In this document: positions 43,332 to 51,838 of the stretch, piece after piece
Layout of the letters: the number at the start of each line of letters is the position of its first letter
Position numbering within the stretch: position 1 is the first letter of the stretch
Assembly: GCF_024585165.1 (NCBI RefSeq)
Contig: NZ_CP029008.1
Span: forward strand, 4,092,001 to 4,156,000
Length of the DNA stretch: 64,000 bases
Source of the DNA: Bradyrhizobium sp. WBOS07
Lineage (GTDB): Bacteria; Pseudomonadota; Alphaproteobacteria; Rhizobiales; Xanthobacteraceae
Reading direction: 5' to 3'
Position numbers and translations under genes: made by a program
Notes under the pieces: model-generated
Database searches by the model: none
Seen by the model: the letters and a program-made list of their open reading frames with translations, nothing else
What the model was told of the DNA's origin: nothing

Positions 43332-45602
43332 TTAGTGTCCGAAACCGCGCCTCTTGAACCAGCTCTTCACGTTACCGACCGTAACCGGCATCATCTCAGA
43401 TACATCAATCGTGAACTGGAACATTTTTGCTGCCCTTCCCTCGTCGTCCGGATCGAAGAACGTCAAGGACAACTCCCAGCAGTCGCTATGCATTCGACAT
43501 ACTGGGCTCTTGGTCACAACGATGGTGTCGAGCACACGCCCTTCATCGACTGCTGCAGCAAAACCCGATGCAGCCTGAAACACATTCGTTGCTGCGAAGT
43601 TCATTGCACGATCTCGGGACATCTGTCCCAGATTGTGCAACTCGAAGTACACACGGTTGAGGAAGTCGGTTACTGCATGATGGAGAAATGCGCGCGCCGG
43701 AGTAGCCTCTGCGCCGTGTATCCTGTTCACGGCGTCATCGACCAGCTCATTGATCTTCCAGCCGTAAATGCCGCGCAGATCAGTGACGGCTACGATCGGA
43801 ACCTCCGCCTTTGATTGAAGCCTTATCATTTCGCCGGTACGGCGGCCCGGAATGCTGATCCTCTCGATGAAATCGGATTGATCCGGTGTCAGGCTTTGAC
43901 CGGCCAAGAGTTGCAGAAAGGTCTCGTATATTGTGTCGGCATAAGGGCCTTCGGGAACGAGCCCATAGACCGGCGAGCCGCCGATCACCAAAGTCCATAT
44001 CAAACAATCCCGCTCCGTCCGGCGCCGATCGAGATATTCGATGAGGTGTTGCACCTCGTGCGGAGTCGGCCGGTCCGGGCCGGCACGCCCCGCCTCCCGG
44101 CCCATATATTGCTCGAACTCCTGCCGGCCGATCTCGGATCCGAAGTCGTAGGCCAAGCTGCCGAGCGCATAGACCAGGCCGGAGTGGGCGGTGCTTTGTT
44201 CGACGCCCCCCGTCGCGCCAACCGAAGCCGGTGCCGAAGCGGCAGAGTCCGCTACGGTCGGTGGCAAAGCCGATGGACTGAGCGTCTCCTCGACGGACGA
44301 TGATGCGGCACTCGTCATCACGCCGGTCTGGGGAACGGGTCCGACGCCGACGAGGAGACGGTCGTCTCTGCCGCTCGCACCAATCCCGCCGCGCGACGTG
44401 AACAGCGCCTCGAAGGCCGCAGGCAGATCCAGCACGCCTCGAAGACAACGTTCCGGCTCGTCGATGACGGCTGGATCACATAAGCGCGCCGTATCGAGCA
44501 GCGCCGCGCGGATCGCCGCTGCATCAATCTGCTGCCCGGCCTGCAACTGCTGGCTCATCAGCAAGGCAGCGATGCCGGTAACGATCGGCGCCGCCACGCT
44601 CGTCCCCATTTCGCGGATCGGCTCCTCCGTTCCCGGCTGTGCTCCGAGGATGTTTTCGCCCGGCGCCATGATGCCGTCTGCCGAATAATTGCCGCCCCAA
44701 TTGCTGAACTTGAACGGTTTGCCGTCGTCCTTCAGAGCGCCCACTGCGAGCGTCCCCGGGAGTGCGGCAGGAAAGCAGCGGCAATCGCCCGCGTTATTGC
44801 CGGCCGGCGCCACGATCAGGATGTTGTCGTCGAGACATCGGCGGACCGCGCGCGCCAGCAGGTCGTGTGGCGAATCCGTTTGAGTCGGCACGCACGCGGC
44901 GCAATGAATCACGTCAGCTCCCCAATCATGGGCCAGATCGAACGCCCGGGCGAGATTGAGCGGCGATATGAACTCCCCCGCCTCGCCAACCTGGTTCATC
45001 GGCACGACGATCACCCGACAAGCCGGCGCGATGCCCGGCGCCGGTGTGCCAGGCCGCCCTGCGATGACGCTGGTGATATGAGTGGCGTGACGGTCGCCCA
45101 GAATCCGAAGCAGGATGTCTGGCGAGAACTCGGTGAGAAGCCTTTCTTCCTTCTGCTTATCAGGAAGATCACTATTTGCGATCTCGCGGAACAGGGCGTG
45201 CTGCTCAGCCGTGATCGGGCTCGCCCCCTCATGCCAATACGGAAGCAGCATCGAGATCTGATCGCTGCGAAGACTTGACAATGTCAGATCGGGGTAGCCG
45301 TCGAGAACGACGATGGTGACTCGAGGGTCGCCCAACGTCCGCTTTCGGAGTTCGCCGAGACCGGGAATGCGGGCATCCAAATCGTGCGGCATGGTGACGG
45401 CACCGGCATCGACAATCAGGTTGGACGCAGTCACGCCTCTCGCGGTGGAGGGGCCGTCGACAAACCGCCCATGCAGGTCGGCAGCTCGCACCGATGGGGC
45501 GTTCAGAAGTCTCGAAGAATCCAGACTCATCGGGCTGCTCGCTCGTCTGAGATCATCCAAACGCTCCCTGCCGCTGCCGCTGCAATCGGCAAAATCGCGC
45601 AC
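43332..45602 (-). CDS. PatG-like subtilisin-type macrocyclase candidate (S8 domain plus PatA/PatG C-terminal domain)
   Basis: Up to 756 residues; the listed GTG is the longest option and an internal ATG at 45530 is possible. S8 triad: D101 (VVLDGYPD), H172 (RHATHITSV), S335 (MGTSVAAP), with oxyanion N269 (PAGNN). Asp and His are 71 residues apart, against 35 in the sister protein at 49004, because of a helical insertion around residues 115-165. As I recall, the PatG macrocyclase has D548/H618/S783, almost the same spacing. The C-terminal half (SGLVYALGSLAYDFGSEIGRQ, KSPVCRMHSDCWELSLTFFDP) is the PatA/PatG-associated domain. No N-terminal oxidase domain is present. It lies directly downstream of the precursor, so it probably cuts at AYSG and cyclises the core. 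Confidence 0.85.
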   Translation of the reverse strand: MRDFADCSGSGRERLDDLRRASSPMSLDSSRLLNAPSVRAADLHGRFVDGPSTARGVTASNLIVDAGAVTMPHDLDARIPGLGELRKRTLGDPRVTIVVLDGYPDLTLSSLRSDQISMLLPYWHEGASPITAEQHALFREIANSDLPDKQKEERLLTEFSPDILLRILGDRHATHITSVIAGRPGTPAPGIAPACRVIVVPMNQVGEAGEFISPLNLARAFDLAHDWGADVIHCAACVPTQTDSPHDLLARAVRRCLDDNILIVAPAGNNAGDCRCFPAALPGTLAVGALKDDGKPFKFSNWGGNYSADGIMAPGENILGAQPGTEEPIREMGTSVAAPIVTGIAALLMSQQLQAGQQIDAAAIRAALLDTARLCDPAVIDEPERCLRGVLDLPAAFEALFTSRGGIGASGRDDRLLVGVGPVPQTGVMTSAASSSVEETLSPSALPPTVADSAASAPASVGATGGVEQSTAHSGLVYALGSLAYDFGSEIGRQEFEQYMGREAGRAGPDRPTPHEVQHLIEYLDRRRTERDCLIWTLVIGGSPVYGLVPEGPYADTIYETFLQLLAGQSLTPDQSDFIERISIPGRRTGEMIRLQSKAEVPIVAVTDLRGIYGWKINELVDDAVNRIHGAEATPARAFLHHAVTDFLNRVYFELHNLGQMSRDRAMNFAATNVFQAASGFAAAVDEGRVLDTIVVTKSPVCRMHSDCWELSLTFFDPDDEGRAAKMFQFTIDVSEMMPVTVGNVKSWFKRRGFGH

Positions 45603-45744
45603 GGCAGATTGACGTTGTCAGAAGCTCGATCACTCGGTTTCCGGGATTGGGAGCGCTCGCCGCGCCGACGACGAGCGCTCCCCTTCAAATTCGACAATTC
45701 ACCAATGAACCGTCGCCGATCAGTTGGTGACTGTCGTCCGGGTT

Positions 45745-45766
45745 CTATTCGGCGCTACCCGAATAG
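45745..45766 (-). other. stem-loop covering the precursor's recognition signal and stop codon
   Basis: Perfect 8-bp inverted repeat (CTATTCGG / CCGAATAG) with a 6-nt loop. It spans the last codons AYSGSAE and the TAG stop of the precursor. No T-run follows. It may protect the short precursor mRNA or dampen read-through into the PatG-like gene 142 nt downstream. Confidence 0.5.
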
Positions 45767-45933
45767 GCGCAGGTGATCGTGACCGAGCCGACGCCGGGAA
45801 CACTGACGCTGACCGACGCGGTCACGCCAGCAAGGGTCTCCTCCGACAGCTCGGACAACAGGTCGGCCGAATTGCCGACGATGCTGCGAGAAACCGGCGC
45901 GATCTGCACGGGCTTCTTGTTCGTGATCTTCAT
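45745..45933 (-). CDS. cyanobactin-type RiPP precursor peptide (PatE-like)
   Basis: 62 residues, with an AAGGAG ribosome site 7 nt before the ATG. The leader (1-35) contains LLSELSEETLAG at 25-36, closely matching the LAELSEEAL helix of PatE that docks the heterocyclase. GVTAS (36-40) aligns with the PatE cleavage signal GLEAS. The core is V41-C55, VSVSVPGVGSVTITC. AYSG (56-59) aligns with the macrocyclisation signal AYDG, followed by SAE. Cys55 directly before AYSG is the place where cyanobactins carry a heterocycle or Pro. The gene lies between the YcaO gene and the PatG-like gene, as expected. One core only, longer than the usual 6-8 residues. Confidence 0.9.
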   Translation of the reverse strand: MKITNKKPVQIAPVSRSIVGNSADLLSELSEETLAGVTASVSVSVPGVGSVTITCAYSGSAE

Positions 45934-46054
45934 AGGTTGTCTCCTTCGATAGACGCATGCTCGACCACTCTGAGCGGGTCGCGTACTCCTCCTCCTTGCG
46001 GAAGAAGCCAGGCTCGCCGTGAGAGTCCGGTGCTAGCGGAACCCGCGGCGTCAA

Positions 46055-48415
46055 CTAAAACGGCATCGGCGTCGGGTTGAGCAGTGCTTCGGGGGTTGGT
46101 TCATTCAACCATGCGAGCCTGACAGGCACGTCGTAGAGACGCCCCGGCGCAAACCTTTTCCAGAAGAAGCGCATGCCCGGAACGACGACTTTGACGACGT
46201 TGAGCCCGATGTCGGGCCGCGTGAGGTCGAGAACCAGGACCTCGAGACCGATGCGCCGGCAAGCGGCAACGGCAATATCGACATCGTCGCGTATGTCGCC
46301 CGTCCAGGCTGACTTGAAATCAACGGCCTTCGTAGCCGGTGCCAGCCGGTCAGGGACAAGGTAAGGCTTGTCCTCTATTCGCGCGCCGAGCAGCCACTCG
46401 GCACCTTCGGCATCGATCAGCTCATCAGGAATCTTGTCCAACTCCAGGCCGACCTGACTCATCTCGGTCAGCGCTCTCGTCACGGCAACCGCTGGATCGA
46501 AATGGGCTCCGTAGCCGACAATCAGCCGTTCACTACTGCCCGTGATCCTTCGGGAGACCGCGGCCACGACCGGGATCCCGAGATCGGCAGTGAGATCGAG
46601 GAGCCACATCTCCCGGCCGACGTCCCGATAGTACTGCTCGAGATCGCGGAAGTACGGATCATCGAAGCTCGCCAGATCGACGGCCGGACGCCGCAAGCGG
46701 TTGTACCACCAAAGCGCCACGCAATCCCGCTCGACGACTTCCAGGAATCCCTGACAGATCGCTTCTTCCAGGTTGTTGCCGGCGGCGTTCCCGTTTGAAT
46801 CCGCCCGACAAAACTCATGATTCCTGGGGAGCGGGTACCATTGATAGCAAGTGGCCGTCGGCAGAAATTTCTGGTGTCCATGCGTGAGCGACCAAACCGG
46901 TGTCCAGTCGATCGGCCGGCCAGGGTCGAAGCGCATGGGAATCCAATTGTTGCCGACTGCCGAATTTGCATTCAACGTCTCGCGATCTGCGTACTGCGCC
47001 TCGCTGAATTGCAGACAGCATTCGGGACGGAGCGCGTTCTCGCCCATCTCGGCCAAAGTGGCGTTGATCCGCGGCTCGTCACCTTGATAGATGAACGAGT
47101 AGCGTTCGATCGCCTCGCAGAGACCGCTGGCGCGGGCTTGCTCGCTGGTCTTGCCTTTGCCGGAGCTGGTGTGTCGGAGGATCCGGCGCAGGCCGCGCAG
47201 AGACCCGACGGTGCCCCGGCTATGGCTCGATCTATAGGTGTGAACCAAATGGTTGGCGGGATCTGAGATCCTCGTCAATTCCGTGACGACCCCGGAGACA
47301 GGGCTGATCAGGTGCTGATAGCGGGCGACGGTCTGCTCTGGCGTCATGGAGCGGTGGCCGCTTTCCTCGACATACCGCTTCGGCGACGATTCCAGCATGA
47401 TTGGCTGAAAACCTCGACGAGCGATCAGGGCGGGATCGCCGCAACAGCTGCACTGGGGCCTATGCGGCAGTGAATGCGTTTGGCAGCCGTGACTCAGATG
47501 ATCCAGCGTGAGGATCTTTCCCGCCAGGGTCTCTGCCCTGACATTGCCGTCCTCGGGCCCGAGCGTCCGCCCTGCCAGCCATTTTGCAATCTCCGTCGTC
47601 GTCCAATGCAACGCCAGGTCGACAGTTGACGGAAGCGCAGGCCGTGACGTCGGCAGACAAATGGGAGCGTCGGCCTGGGCTTTTCTCTGCCGGTGTATGG
47701 ACTCCTTTACTTCGAGGTTGCCCCGCAAGCGGTGAGCCAGGCACTGCCAGCAGCCAGTTTCGCACGGCACGAAGATGGGACCGAGCCAGATGACGCTGCC
47801 GACAGGCTTGACGAGCATCCAGGGCCGTCGGGTCTTCAATGCAATCCGGTTTATCTCCTCGATCTCCGGACGCAGGTAGTCGTCGGTCACGACGACCTGA
47901 AGGTCGGGCAGAGTTGCCGCCGCATCGCCGCTTCTCTGAACTGGCCGGATATCAGCAACGAGGCCCGCCTCCGATATCAACGTCAGCAATCGCACTACGG
48001 AGACATTGCCGACGGCCATCAGCGAGATCCTGCTCTGCCGGAGCTGCATCACGACCCGGCCTGGATCGAAGCCAAGCTCGCTCCAGAATGCCGCGACTCC
48101 GGGAGCTGTTCCGTCGACGGCCTCGACGAGAAAGCCCAGCCTGCTCAGCCGCGCGATCACATGGTCTACAACGTCACTCGAAATTGTCCCAGACAAGAGC
48201 GAATGAATCTCGTCGATGGTGTATCGACCATCGAGCAACGGCACGATGGCGCAATACAATTGCCCTGTCAGGACGTGAGATGCGTGCTCGCTAAGCAAAT
48301 ATACATGCATCGGCTCGACGAGCTCGACACTGAAGTTCGGCTTGATGCACAGCCGCACCGGGCTCGCGCAACAACTCGCCGTATAGTCGACAACCTCAGC
48401 CTGCATGTCTCTCAT
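46055..48415 (-). CDS. YcaO cyclodehydratase with fused E1-like/leader-binding domain (PatD/TruD-like heterocyclase)
   Basis: 786 residues, about the size of PatD/TruD. The N-terminal part (residues about 20-330) is a ThiF/E1-like, leader-binding region with a tetra-Cys zinc site (CETGCWQC and QCSCCGDP). From about residue 370 a full YcaO domain follows: SGVVTELTRISD, TSEQARASGLCEAIERYSF with ATP/Mg-binding Glu residues, NGNAAGNNLEEAICQGFLEVVERD, and the Pro-rich C-terminus PTPEALLNPTPMPF typical of azoline-forming YcaO proteins. It would use ATP to turn Cys55 (and possibly Ser/Thr) of the precursor into thiazoline/oxazoline. It is encoded directly upstream of the precursor. Confidence 0.92.
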   Translation of the reverse strand: MRDMQAEVVDYTASCCASPVRLCIKPNFSVELVEPMHVYLLSEHASHVLTGQLYCAIVPLLDGRYTIDEIHSLLSGTISSDVVDHVIARLSRLGFLVEAVDGTAPGVAAFWSELGFDPGRVVMQLRQSRISLMAVGNVSVVRLLTLISEAGLVADIRPVQRSGDAAATLPDLQVVVTDDYLRPEIEEINRIALKTRRPWMLVKPVGSVIWLGPIFVPCETGCWQCLAHRLRGNLEVKESIHRQRKAQADAPICLPTSRPALPSTVDLALHWTTTEIAKWLAGRTLGPEDGNVRAETLAGKILTLDHLSHGCQTHSLPHRPQCSCCGDPALIARRGFQPIMLESSPKRYVEESGHRSMTPEQTVARYQHLISPVSGVVTELTRISDPANHLVHTYRSSHSRGTVGSLRGLRRILRHTSSGKGKTSEQARASGLCEAIERYSFIYQGDEPRINATLAEMGENALRPECCLQFSEAQYADRETLNANSAVGNNWIPMRFDPGRPIDWTPVWSLTHGHQKFLPTATCYQWYPLPRNHEFCRADSNGNAAGNNLEEAICQGFLEVVERDCVALWWYNRLRRPAVDLASFDDPYFRDLEQYYRDVGREMWLLDLTADLGIPVVAAVSRRITGSSERLIVGYGAHFDPAVAVTRALTEMSQVGLELDKIPDELIDAEGAEWLLGARIEDKPYLVPDRLAPATKAVDFKSAWTGDIRDDVDIAVAACRRIGLEVLVLDLTRPDIGLNVVKVVVPGMRFFWKRFAPGRLYDVPVRLAWLNEPTPEALLNPTPMPF

Positions 48416-48464
48416 CCGATCCCTTCGTCATCGAGCCAGGCGATTGCCCCCGTCCGCCAATCGC

Positions 48465-48659
48465 CTATGCCCAAATCCTTCCTCGCAGGTACGATTTGTC
48501 GGCATCTTCCGCTTCGGCCGACGCTCCTTTCGCCTTCCTGTCGACCAGCCCCGTCAGTCCTTGGAGATAGCTGCGATAGCTCATGCCCATCGCTCTTGCC
48601 TCGTCCCAAGTGATCGACCCGCTGGGGCGCTTTTTCTCCGGTCGCGGCTTCTTCGTCAT
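48465..48659 (-). CDS. small basic protein in the PatC position of the RiPP operon
   Basis: 64 residues from ATG at 48659, with GAGGAG at good spacing; a TTG two codons upstream is too close to it. The protein starts MTKKPRPEKKRPSG and continues with TWDEARAMGMSYRSYLQGL, a short helical core, then an acidic/basic tail. It lies 49 nt before the heterocyclase. Cyanobactin operons carry short conserved proteins of unknown role (PatB, PatC) at this place; size and context fit PatC, but I cannot confirm homology without a profile search. Confidence 0.65.
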   Translation of the reverse strand: MTKKPRPEKKRPSGSITWDEARAMGMSYRSYLQGLTGLVDRKAKGASAEAEDADKSYLRGRIWA

Positions 48660-48769
48660 TGTCAACAGCTCCTCGTTCGCTGCGAAATACTCGTCGTGAG
48701 CTCGTTCGGCCTCGCGCGATGGTCGCCCGGCACTGCCGGCCGATCATCGCGTCCCGCGTCATGATGTTG

Positions 48770-48985
48770 TCAAAACCTCCGGTGGACGAATGCCGAACTT
48801 ATGACCTGCTCAGGTGCAGCCCATTCAAACGGAGCCGGATCGTTATAATTCGCGCCGTGGATCAGCGAGATCGCCAGAGATATCAAGTCCTCGCGCCTTC
48901 CATGCACCACATCGACACACGTCGATGGGACTACGGAATGCGGACGCTTCACCGGCCTTGAAAGGATCGGATTGATGTTGACCAT
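48770..48985 (-). CDS. small protein in the PatB position of the RiPP operon
   Basis: 71 residues with an excellent GGGAGG ribosome site. It contains SRPVKRPHSVVPSTCVDVVHGR, then REDLISLAISLIHGANYNDP, and ends with VISSAFVHRRF. No signal peptide or catalytic motif is recognisable. It starts 18 nt after the PatA-like protease gene and precedes the PatC-like gene. Short conserved accessory proteins occur at this place in cyanobactin clusters, but the function is unknown and the family link is by context only. Confidence 0.65.
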   Translation of the reverse strand: MVNINPILSRPVKRPHSVVPSTCVDVVHGRREDLISLAISLIHGANYNDPAPFEWAAPEQVISSAFVHRRF

Positions 48986-49003
48986 GCGTGTGTCCTCCCG
49001 GAA

Positions 49004-51109
49004 TCAATTGGGTTGGGTCCACCACCGGACCTCGCCCATGGTGACGGGTATGAGGTCGCTCACATCGACCGTATAGCGGAATATCCTCTTGGCGCGTTTG
49101 TTGTTCTCCGGATCAAAGAACTTCAACTTCACATCCCAACAATCGCTGTCCATGCGACAGAACGGGCTCTTGTCGACCGCAATTTCATCGAGCTGCATTC
49201 CAGCTACGAGCGAGTCGCTGAACGTCGTAGCGACCTGGAATGCGTCGGTGACGGCGAAGTTCAGCGCGCGGTCGCGGGATGTTTTTCCGAGATTCCTCAA
49301 GTCGTAGTAAACACGGTTGAGAAATGCTTCCAGCGACGAACGGATGCTCTCGGCCTGATCCGACTCCACCCCATCGCTGGCAAGCGCATTCAATGCGTTA
49401 TCGATCAGTGCGTTGGTCTTCCAGCCATACATTCCACGCGTATTGACCGGCTGGATCACCGGCACGACCTGCCCCGAGAAAAGCTTGACGGTGCGTTTCG
49501 TCAGCACTCCTGGAATGGCTACCCGCTGAACGAAATCCGCGTCCGACTCCAACTTGATCTCGCCGGCCAGCATGGTGAGGAGAACTTCATAAACGTCGCG
49601 AGCAAATGCTCCGACCGGCTCGATGGCATACACCGGCGTCAGCTCGATGTTCAAAGTCCAGATGAGCGACTTGGCTTCCGCAAGATGGGTTGTCAGATAG
49701 TCGACCATCTGGCGGGCGTCGTAAGGATTCGCAGGCACCTGGTTGACGGGCGGCATCAGCTGCTTGAAGCTGTCCCGTCTCGCCTCCGTCCCAAAATCAT
49801 AGCCAAGCACGCCGAGTGCATAGACCAGACCGGCAGGTTCATCCATGTCCGGTATGGAGCTCGGCACCACGGAGCTGAGTGCCATGCCGGGAGCGGCGCG
49901 TGCTGCAGCAGGCCGGGGGCCGGCGCCCTCATCCGGCATCCGGCTGCCGCCGATCGCCATCGCAGCCAGCGACTGTATAGCGCCTTGCGACGACTCCAAA
50001 CGCGGATCCGCCGCATTCGGCTCCGCCATTTCGGCCTGTGAGACCGCGTTCGGCTCCTTGAGCTCGTTGCAGGCGCACTGAGGGCTGATCGCCGTATTCG
50101 CCGTCATCGTATTTCTGGTCATTTGTCCTATACTCCGTTTCAAGAGTTCGAAAGCACCTGGTAAGTTCAACCTCCCCGCCAAGCATCGGTCAGACTCGTC
50201 CGGGCCCAAGCCGTCGCAAGGCAACGCACTGTCGAGCAGCAGCTGGCGAACGAAATGCGGATCAGGTGTTTCGCCTCGATCGACCTGATGGCTCAACAAC
50301 AGCGCGGCAGCCGAGGCCGCGATGGGCGCCGCAAAGCTGGTGCCGCTGCGACGCGTCACGCCGCCGCCCGGCTTGGCGCCAAGGATGTCCTGGCCTGGGG
50401 CCATCAAGCCTCTGGAGCGATAGGCTCCGCTCCAGTTGCTGAAATTTATCGGTCGGCCCTGGCGATCCAGCGCGCCGACGGGCAACACCATCGGGAGCGC
50501 CGCCGGAACGTGCAGACACTCGCACCCGTCGTTGCCGGCCGCCGCCACCACAAGGACATTGCGATCGGCGCAGAGGCGCACTGCGTTCTCCAGCCAGGCG
50601 TCGGCCTCCCCAACGTCCGTCAGCTGACCGCCGCTGATATTGATGATGTGCGCGCCATGATCGACAGCCAGCTCGATGGCACGGCCCAGATCAAGCTGCG
50701 AGGCGCTCCGGCGATCTTCGAAAAAGACCGGAATAATGAGTCCACTGCAGCCCGACGCGAGCCCTTCGACTTCGCTGCCGGGTTGACCGAAAATGACGCT
50801 CGTAATGTGAGTCCCATGCGCGGCCATCGGTCCCAACGACTTTTGATCCGCAGGGAGCATGCTCGGCAGCAGAGCAAGATGAGCACCTCGAAAGCATGGA
50901 TGTTCAAGATCGACACGGCCGTCCAACACGGCGATACGAACGCCCGGCGAGCCTCTACCGGCATCAAATCGTTGCACATTGTTAGGACTGCCCTCAGGCG
51001 TCCACAGCACGCTGCGCGTCTCCACACCCGACGATGACGAGCCTGCGGCGCCAAACCCGGACGGCCGCTCAACATGCCTGCCAGCAACTAAGGCAGATCG
51101 ACTTGCCAT
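49004..51109 (-). CDS. PatA-like subtilisin-type leader protease
   Basis: 701 residues. S8 triad D63 (AVLDGRVD), H98 (AAHGTHITSV), S258 (SGTSFAAP) with oxyanion N193 (AAGND). Asp to His is 35 residues, the compact spacing of an ordinary subtilase and of PatA. After a low-complexity linker (about 330-430), the C-terminal domain (AGLVYALGVLGYDFGTEARRD, NTRGMYGWKTNALIDNALN, KSPFCRMDSDCWDVKLKFFDP) is clearly homologous to that of the 43332 protein. It would cleave the leader at GVTAS. It is the first gene of the RiPP operon, about 120 nt below a phased-repeat promoter. Frame analysis shows no earlier start codon before an upstream stop. Confidence 0.87.
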   Translation of the reverse strand: MASRSALVAGRHVERPSGFGAAGSSSSGVETRSVLWTPEGSPNNVQRFDAGRGSPGVRIAVLDGRVDLEHPCFRGAHLALLPSMLPADQKSLGPMAAHGTHITSVIFGQPGSEVEGLASGCSGLIIPVFFEDRRSASQLDLGRAIELAVDHGAHIINISGGQLTDVGEADAWLENAVRLCADRNVLVVAAAGNDGCECLHVPAALPMVLPVGALDRQGRPINFSNWSGAYRSRGLMAPGQDILGAKPGGGVTRRSGTSFAAPIAASAAALLLSHQVDRGETPDPHFVRQLLLDSALPCDGLGPDESDRCLAGRLNLPGAFELLKRSIGQMTRNTMTANTAISPQCACNELKEPNAVSQAEMAEPNAADPRLESSQGAIQSLAAMAIGGSRMPDEGAGPRPAAARAAPGMALSSVVPSSIPDMDEPAGLVYALGVLGYDFGTEARRDSFKQLMPPVNQVPANPYDARQMVDYLTTHLAEAKSLIWTLNIELTPVYAIEPVGAFARDVYEVLLTMLAGEIKLESDADFVQRVAIPGVLTKRTVKLFSGQVVPVIQPVNTRGMYGWKTNALIDNALNALASDGVESDQAESIRSSLEAFLNRVYYDLRNLGKTSRDRALNFAVTDAFQVATTFSDSLVAGMQLDEIAVDKSPFCRMDSDCWDVKLKFFDPENNKRAKRIFRYTVDVSDLIPVTMGEVRWWTQPN

Positions 51110-51838
51110 CTCGTTCGCTTCCTTCGAAGACGCACCAGAAATCTCAGTTTCGACGTCGGCCGCTCCAGCTCTTCAAGCTGCGTTAGAGTTGCCGATCCCA
51201 GCGACGACGTCCGCTGGTGAACAAGATCTCAGTTCGCAATAATATCTGTTGAACGATTTCTGTCGCGTGAGATAAGCGTGATTTTTCTTATCGCGGATAC
51301 GACCTTCCTTCCCGCGAACTTCGAGCGCCGAATGCATGACGTCATTGATAGATGCGCGGCACGATCGCGTGTCGACGCTGAGTCCGCGATCAATCAATGA
51401 CTCGCTATAGGGGTGAGTGCGCGTCGTGATCGCAGCGTCCCGCCGCAGATCGAGATGGAAATGCGCAACGCCCCGTCTTCGACCGAGCACTGCGGGCCGC
51501 TCGGCTAACCAGCGCTGACGTCATGAGGCTGGAATGGGACTGTCGATCCAACGGCCGGTGCAGACAGCTCGTGGCGCGCTTGAAAGCTGGCCAGAGCCGC
51601 CGAGGCGCGATGAGCTCAGGACGAACGTTGTCGCGCCTTGGCTTGGCGTATAAGCACAACTATTTCGAATAATCGCTACGCACCTTGCACGACCGGAGTC
51701 TTTCGGGGCCGGGATCTTTATCCTTGATATCCAATCCCAGGCCGAAGGCGTGTACCGTGTCGGCCGAAGAGCGCGCTCAGACCAATGTAGCCCAGCGCGC
51801 CGCATTTCGGAAGGATCTCGATCCTGTCGACGTTCAGG
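51110..51838. other. long intergenic region upstream of the RiPP operon
   Basis: About 730 bases. The only recognisable element is the phased-repeat promoter at 51239-51281. Several frames longer than 60 codons are open, but none has a ribosome site or protein-like composition. I looked for a second precursor with an LSELSEE-like leader and saw none. Confidence 0.5.
51239..51281 (-). promoter_or_regulatory. phased direct-repeat promoter of the RiPP operon
   Basis: On the minus strand: TCACG-CTTATC-TCACG-CGACA, a 16-nt spacer, then TATTAT as -10. The two TCACG half-sites are 11 bp apart (one helical turn), and GCGACA stands where a -35 would be. The same architecture is repeated at 52078-52120 and 53483-53525. 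SARP-type activators bind such phased repeats overlapping the -35. Confidence 0.72.

Noticed and set aside
43098..43814. 238-codon plus-strand frame at the island edge
   Set aside because: It is largely antisense to the conserved PatG-like C-terminal domain; starts with TTG without a good ribosome site.
51173..51490. minus-strand frame containing AYLTRQKSF, and a similar VYLTRQKAS frame at 53303-53611
   Set aside because: The shared peptide is only the translation of the duplicated phased-repeat promoter element, not a conserved protein.
51521..51805. 94-codon frame with SCAYTPSQG, considered as a second cyanobactin precursor
   Set aside because: It lacks the LSELSEE-type leader, the cleavage signal and a ribosome site; the CAY match is accidental.
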